A stretch of 64,000 bases of DNA, from contig CAVZMF010000009.1 of assembly GCA_963776375.1 (NCBI GenBank), forward strand, positions 248,001 through 312,000, written 5' to 3'. Below the pieces are notes generated by a model. The model was not told the DNA's origin. It worked only from the letters and a program-made list of their open reading frames with translations, and ran no database searches. The translations under genes and the position numbers were made by a program. Positions within the stretch are counted from its first letter, which is position 1. The number at the start of each line of letters is the position of its first letter. Origin of the DNA: PALSA-612 sp963776375. GTDB lineage: Bacteria; Actinomycetota; Thermoleophilia; Gaiellales; Gaiellaceae. Positions 60,619-64,000 of this stretch are shown here, in pieces.

Positions 60619-62007
60619 ATGACGGACTCGCGAACAGGGTTGATCGTGGTCGGCGGCGGAGTCGCCGGCATGTACGGCGCTCTGTGCGCGGCCGCGGAGG
60701 CGGATGTCCTGCTGCTCACGAAGGGCCCGTTGCTGACGTCGGCGAGCTACCTCGCGCAGGGCGGCGTGGCCGCGGCGGTCGGCGACGACGACTCGCCGGA
60801 CCTGCACGCGGAGGACACGTTGCGGGCAGGGCGGGGGCTGTCGCGGCCGAGCGCCGTTGCCGTGCTCACCCGCGAAGCGCCTGCGCGTGTGGCCGACCTC
60901 GTCGACTTCGGCGTACCCTTCGACGACGATCTCGGCCTCGAGGGCGGACACTCGCGGCGCCGCGTCGTCCACGCGGAAGGCGCGGCGACCGGCGCCGTCA
61001 TCGCCCGGGTCCTCGCCGAGCGTGTGCTCGACCATCCCCGCATCCACGTGCACGAGAGCGAGCGCGTGCTCGAACTCGTGCCGGGAGGCGTCCGCACCGA
61101 AAGGCAGGTGCTGCGCGCGCCCTCGACGGTGCTCGCGACCGGCGGCTACGCGGCGCTGTGGGAGCGGACGACGAACCCGTCCGGCTCCGTCGGCGACGGA
61201 ATCGTGCTCGCACACCGTGTCGGCGCCGCCGTCGCGGATCTCGAGTTCGTCCAGTTCCACCCGACGGTCGTGGCCGGCAACGGGCTGCTGCTGTCGGAGG
61301 CGCTGCGCGGCGAGGGCGCGCTGCTCGTCGACGAGCGCGGCGAGCGCTTCACCGACGAGCTGGCGCCGCGCGACGTCGTCGCCCGCGCGATCGCCGCGCA
61401 CGGCACGGCGCTCCTCGACCTCCGCGAGATCGACCGCGACCGCTTCCCGACGCTGATGAGCGCGCTCGCCTCCCACGGCTTCGACCCGGAGCACGACCCG
61501 ATCCCCGTCTCGCCGGCCGCGCACTACTCGATGGGCGGGATCGTCACCGACCTCGACGGCCGCACCTCGGTACCGGGTCTCTACGCCGCCGGCGAGTGCG
61601 CCTGCACCGGAGTCCACGGCGCGAACCGGCTGGCCTCCAACTCGCTGCTCGAGTGCCTGGTCTTCGGCCGCCGTGCAGCTCTCGCCGCTCTTGCCGACCA
61701 CGACTCCTCCGGACATGACAGGGGTCTGACCCCTGCCATGTCCGCGACAGACATGGTCGTCTCGCCCGAGCTCCGCGCGGAGATGTGGCGCGACGCCGGT
61801 CTGATCCGCGACGCGGCGGGGCTCGAGCGGCTCGCCCGCGCGCCGCACACGCTCGCGCGACTGATCGCGAAGAGCGCGCTCTCCCGGTGCGAGAGCCGCG
61901 GCGGGCACTTCCGCACCGATTTCCCGTTCGAAGACGACGCGTTCGCGGCGCACACGGTCATCGGTACCGGCTCCGGCGAGCGGGTGGAGCTCGAGCGATG
62001 GAGCTGA
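60619..62007 (+). CDS. nadB: L-aspartate oxidase NadB
   Basis: 462 residues, somewhat short for the family. It makes iminoaspartate for NAD synthesis. FAD motifs are LIVVGGGVAGMYGALCAAAE and GLYAAGECACTGVHGANRLA, then SNSLLE; SYLAQGGVAAAVGDDDSPDL, HAEGAATGAVIARVL and AAHYSMGGIVTDLDG are also typical. Between the FAD domain and the C-terminal helices a palindromic repeat at 61711-61743 is translated in frame (SSGHDRGLTPAMSATDM). The ATG has no ribosome binding site, so the transcript may be nearly leaderless. It overlaps nadC by 10 bases. Confidence 0.95.
   Translation: MTDSRTGLIVVGGGVAGMYGALCAAAEADVLLLTKGPLLTSASYLAQGGVAAAVGDDDSPDLHAEDTLRAGRGLSRPSAVAVLTREAPARVADLVDFGVPFDDDLGLEGGHSRRRVVHAEGAATGAVIARVLAERVLDHPRIHVHESERVLELVPGGVRTERQVLRAPSTVLATGGYAALWERTTNPSGSVGDGIVLAHRVGAAVADLEFVQFHPTVVAGNGLLLSEALRGEGALLVDERGERFTDELAPRDVVARAIAAHGTALLDLREIDRDRFPTLMSALASHGFDPEHDPIPVSPAAHYSMGGIVTDLDGRTSVPGLYAAGECACTGVHGANRLASNSLLECLVFGRRAALAALADHDSSGHDRGLTPAMSATDMVVSPELRAEMWRDAGLIRDAAGLERLARAPHTLARLIAKSALSRCESRGGHFRTDFPFEDDAFAAHTVIGTGSGERVELERWS
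61711..61743. repeat. Palindromic repeat inside the nadB coding region
   Basis: GGACATGACAGGGG and CCCCTGCCATGTCC pair with one mismatch around TCTGA. It is a relative of the intergenic CATGTCC family, with a GGGGTCTGACCCC core. It adds about 11 codons at the linker between NadB domains, without a stop or frame change. Confidence 0.8.
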
Positions 62008-62804
62008 CGACGACGGACGTCAGGGCCTGGCTCGACGAGGACGTCGGCGCCGGCGACGTGACGACACTGTCCGTAATCGACGAGGACGCGACCTGCGAGG
62101 CGCGGATCCTGCTCAAGGAGCCCGGCGTCGTCTGCGGCCTCGCTGTCGCGGCCGCGGTGTTCGCGGAGCTCGGAGCACAGCTCGAGCCGCTCGCCGTCGA
62201 CGGCGACCTCGTCGAGCCCGGCCCGATCGCGAACGTCTCCGGCCCGGCACGCGCAGTGCTGACCGGCGAGCGGCTCGCCCTCAACCTGCTCGGCCGCCTC
62301 TCCGGCATCGCCACGCTCACGCGGCGCTACGTCGATGCCGTCGAGGGAACCGGAGCGACGATCCTCGACACCCGCAAGACGACGCCCGGCCTGCGCGAGC
62401 TCGAGAAGCAGGCCGTCGGTTGCGGCGGCGGGACGAACCACCGCTTCCGGCTCGACGACGGCGTGCTGATCAAGGACAACCACCTTCGCCTCACGGGCGC
62501 CATCGCCGATGCCGTCACCCGTGCGCGCTCGACGGGCCTTGCGGTCGAGGTCGAGTGCGACACCCTCGCGCAGGTCGGTGAGGCGCTCGTCGCGGGCGCC
62601 GACCGGATCCTGCTCGACAACATGACGACCGCCGAGCTCCGCGACGCCGTCGCGCTCACGAACGGCCGCGCCGAGCTCGAGGCGTCGGGCGGCGTCACGC
62701 TCGACGCAGTCCGCGCGATCGCCGAGACCGGCGTCGACTTCGTCTCCGTGGGCGCGCTCACCCACTCGGCGCGCGCCCTCGACGTCTCCCTGGAGGTTCT
62801 GTGA
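61998..62804 (+). CDS. nadC: Nicotinate-nucleotide diphosphorylase (carboxylating) NadC
   Basis: 268 residues. It turns quinolinate and PRPP into nicotinate mononucleotide. Key blocks are LLGRLSGIATLTRRYVDAVE, ILDTRKTTPGLRELEKQAVG, CGGGTNHRFRLDDGVLIKDN and VEVECDTLAQVGEALVAGAD, with the Arg/Lys that bind substrate phosphates and GGVTLDAV near the end. The ATG at 61998 overlaps nadB; the TGA overlaps the nadA GTG (GTGA). The gene is intact. Confidence 0.96.
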   Translation: MELTTTDVRAWLDEDVGAGDVTTLSVIDEDATCEARILLKEPGVVCGLAVAAAVFAELGAQLEPLAVDGDLVEPGPIANVSGPARAVLTGERLALNLLGRLSGIATLTRRYVDAVEGTGATILDTRKTTPGLRELEKQAVGCGGGTNHRFRLDDGVLIKDNHLRLTGAIADAVTRARSTGLAVEVECDTLAQVGEALVAGADRILLDNMTTAELRDAVALTNGRAELEASGGVTLDAVRAIAETGVDFVSVGALTHSARALDVSLEVL

Positions 62805-63737
62805 CCACGCTCGAGATCACCCGCATGCAGGACGAGGTCAAGGCGCTGGCGCGCGAGCGCGGCGCGGTGATCCTCGCGCACAACTACCAGGTGCCCGAGG
62901 TGCAGGACGTGGCCGACTACGTCGGCGACTCGCTCGGCCTGTCCCGCGAGGCCGCGGCCACGGACGCCGAGGCGATCGTCTTCTGCGGCGTCCACTTCAT
63001 GGCCGAGACGGCGGCGATCCTCTCGCCGGAGAAGACGGTGCTGATCCCCGACCCGGACGCCGGCTGCTCGCTGGCCGCGTCGATCACCGCCGACCAGCTC
63101 CGGGCCTGGAAGGCCGAGCACCCGGACGCGGTCGTCGTCTCCTACGTGAACACGACCGCCGAGGTCAAGGCCGAGACCGACTACTGCTGCACGTCCGGGA
63201 ACGCGAAGGCCGTGATCGAGGCGATTCCGGCCGACAGGGAGATCCTCTTCTGTCCCGGACATGTTCCTCGGCATGTGGCTCGAGCGTGTCACCGGGCGCA
63301 AGCTGAACGTCTGGCTCGGCGAGTGCCATGTCCATGCGGGCATCCGGCCGGCAGACATCGAGCGCTGGCAGCGCGACGCGCCCGACGCCGAGCTGCTCGT
63401 TCATCCCGAGTGCGGCTGCGCCAGCCAGTGCATGGCGTTCGCGAACGGCCGCACGCACATCCTCTCCACCGAGGGCATGGTCAAGTTCGCCAAGCAATCG
63501 CCGAAGGAGCGCTTCCTGGTCGCGACCGAGACCGGCATCCTCCACCGCCTGAACAAGGAGGTTCCCGGCAAGCGCTTCGAGGCGGTCTCGGAGCGCGCGA
63601 TCTGCCGTTACATGAAGATGATCACGCTCGAGAAGCTGCGCGACGCGCTCCGCGACTGGAAGCACGTGGTCACCGTGGAGCCCGAGATCGCCGACCGCGC
63701 CCGCGGCGCGATCGAGCGCATGGTCGCGATCACCTAG
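62801..63737 (+). CDS. nadA: Quinolinate synthase NadA, one frame break
   Basis: About 312 residues. It condenses iminoaspartate with DHAP to quinolinate using a 4Fe-4S cluster. The three Cys ligands are in VFCGVHFMAE, WLGECHVHAGI and HPECGCASQC. Other blocks are ILAHNYQVPEVQDVADYVGD and VSYVNTTAEVKAETDYCCTS. The frame breaks near 63256; removing one C from TGTCCCGGAC joins REILFCP to DMFLGMWLERVTGRKL. The GTG start overlaps nadC, so nadB-nadC-nadA is fully coupled. Its stop overlaps that of the next, convergent gene. Confidence 0.93.
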
Positions 63738-64000
63738 ACGGCGAGCGCCCTCACGTTGTTGTTCGTCGTGACCAGCCAGAGCCGCCCGCAGCCGGCCTCG
63801 ATCGCAGCCTCGCGCACCGCGTCCAGGAGTGCTCGGCCCACGCCGCGGCCCTCGCGGAGCTTCGGATCGTGACGACCTCGCAGGCGTCTCCCCGCACGGC
63901 GTAGGTGACGAGCCCGGCCCGCTCGCCGTCGACGGACGCGACGAAGCCGGACAGGCCGGTCGGGTCGACGAGCTCGCCGAGACGCGCGACGACGGGCACG
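63734..64000 (-). CDS. GNAT acetyltransferase, 5' end outside window, one frame break
   Basis: The C-terminal part of a GCN5-type acetyltransferase. VDGERAGLVTYAVRGDACEV is the central beta sheet. After a break near 63863 (one base missing, or two extra) it resumes as KLREGRGVGRALLDAVREAA, motif A with RGxGxGR, then CGRLWLVTTNNNVRALAV. The start lies beyond 64000. Target unknown. Confidence 0.8.
   Translation of the reverse strand, partial: RARRRASRRARRPDRPVRLRRVRRRRAGRARHLRRAGRRLRGRHDPKLREGRGVGRALLDAVREAAIEAGCGRLWLVTTNNNVRALAV

Noticed and set aside
21355..63256. Programmed +1 frameshifting as a general mechanism
   Set aside because: The break sites share no slippery codon pair, no stop codon in the shift codon and no common downstream structure. 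Simple base insertion in the assembly explains them better.
1..64000. CRISPR arrays, tRNA or rRNA genes, prophage or IS transposase
   Set aside because: No regularly spaced repeat-spacer blocks, no cloverleaf-like tRNA segments, and no integrase, capsid or transposase motifs were seen on reading both strands. A tRNA scan was not run.

Overview
The window is very GC-rich DNA with dense bacterial coding, many GTG and TTG starts and many four-base stop/start overlaps (GTGA, ATGA, TTGA). Gene content and style (molybdenum hydroxylases of the CoxLMS/XDH type, CYTH-CHAD and Nudix-phosphatase genes beside ppk, a Streptomyces-like PHO box, NrtR-nadBCA) point to an actinobacterium. Thermoleophilia-like is my guess, not shown by any marker gene. 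No rRNA, tRNA, CRISPR array, transposase or phage gene was seen. About 22 single-base reading-frame breaks interrupt otherwise well-conserved genes. Some 20 of them look like one extra base, which suggests an under-polished assembly more than gene decay. The broken genes are annotated over their full span.

Layout. 1-10.8 kb: a catabolic cluster of three molybdenum-hydroxylase subunits, an SDR, a fumarylacetoacetate-hydrolase-like enzyme, an Old-Yellow-Enzyme-type flavin/FeS reductase, the two halves of a Tm-1-like protein, a TetR regulator with twin operators, and an adenylate-forming CoA-ligase-like enzyme. 10.8-20 kb: quinone oxidoreductase, nitroreductase, M29 aminopeptidase, an orphan LanC-like cyclase, an MFS exporter with a C-terminal winged-helix-like extension, GNAT, a membrane protein and a NYN nuclease. 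20-26.8 kb: glyoxylate metabolism with malate synthase, a dipeptidase, and glcD-glcE-VOC-glcF. 26.8-35.2 kb: a secreted DMFase-like protein, a second molybdenum hydroxylase (S-L-M order) and a cyclase/ATPase/TPR regulator.

35-51.6 kb is a phosphate and polyphosphate region: a TlpA-like thioredoxin, ppx, ppk1-CYTH/CHAD-MutT1-like, CapA, a PhoX/DUF839 protein, phoU-pstB divergent from pstC-pstA-pstS, and a histidine kinase divergent from its response regulator. Five arrays of 11-bp direct repeats (core TCAC) sit before ppk1, phoX-like, pstB/pstC, pstS and the kinase/regulator pair. I read these as PHO boxes that define one Pho regulon including polyphosphate synthesis.

53.2-58.7 kb is an arsenic resistance island: three ArsR repressors, ArsC, an aquaporin, ArsM, a DUF2180-like zinc protein and Acr3. 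Three promoter regions share the palindrome ATCG-N8-CGAT. 59.9-63.7 kb holds an NrtR-type Nudix regulator divergent from nadB-nadC-nadA, with a 23-bp imperfect palindrome between them. Dispersed palindromes built on CATGTCC/GGACATG lie between genes and once inside nadB without breaking its frame.
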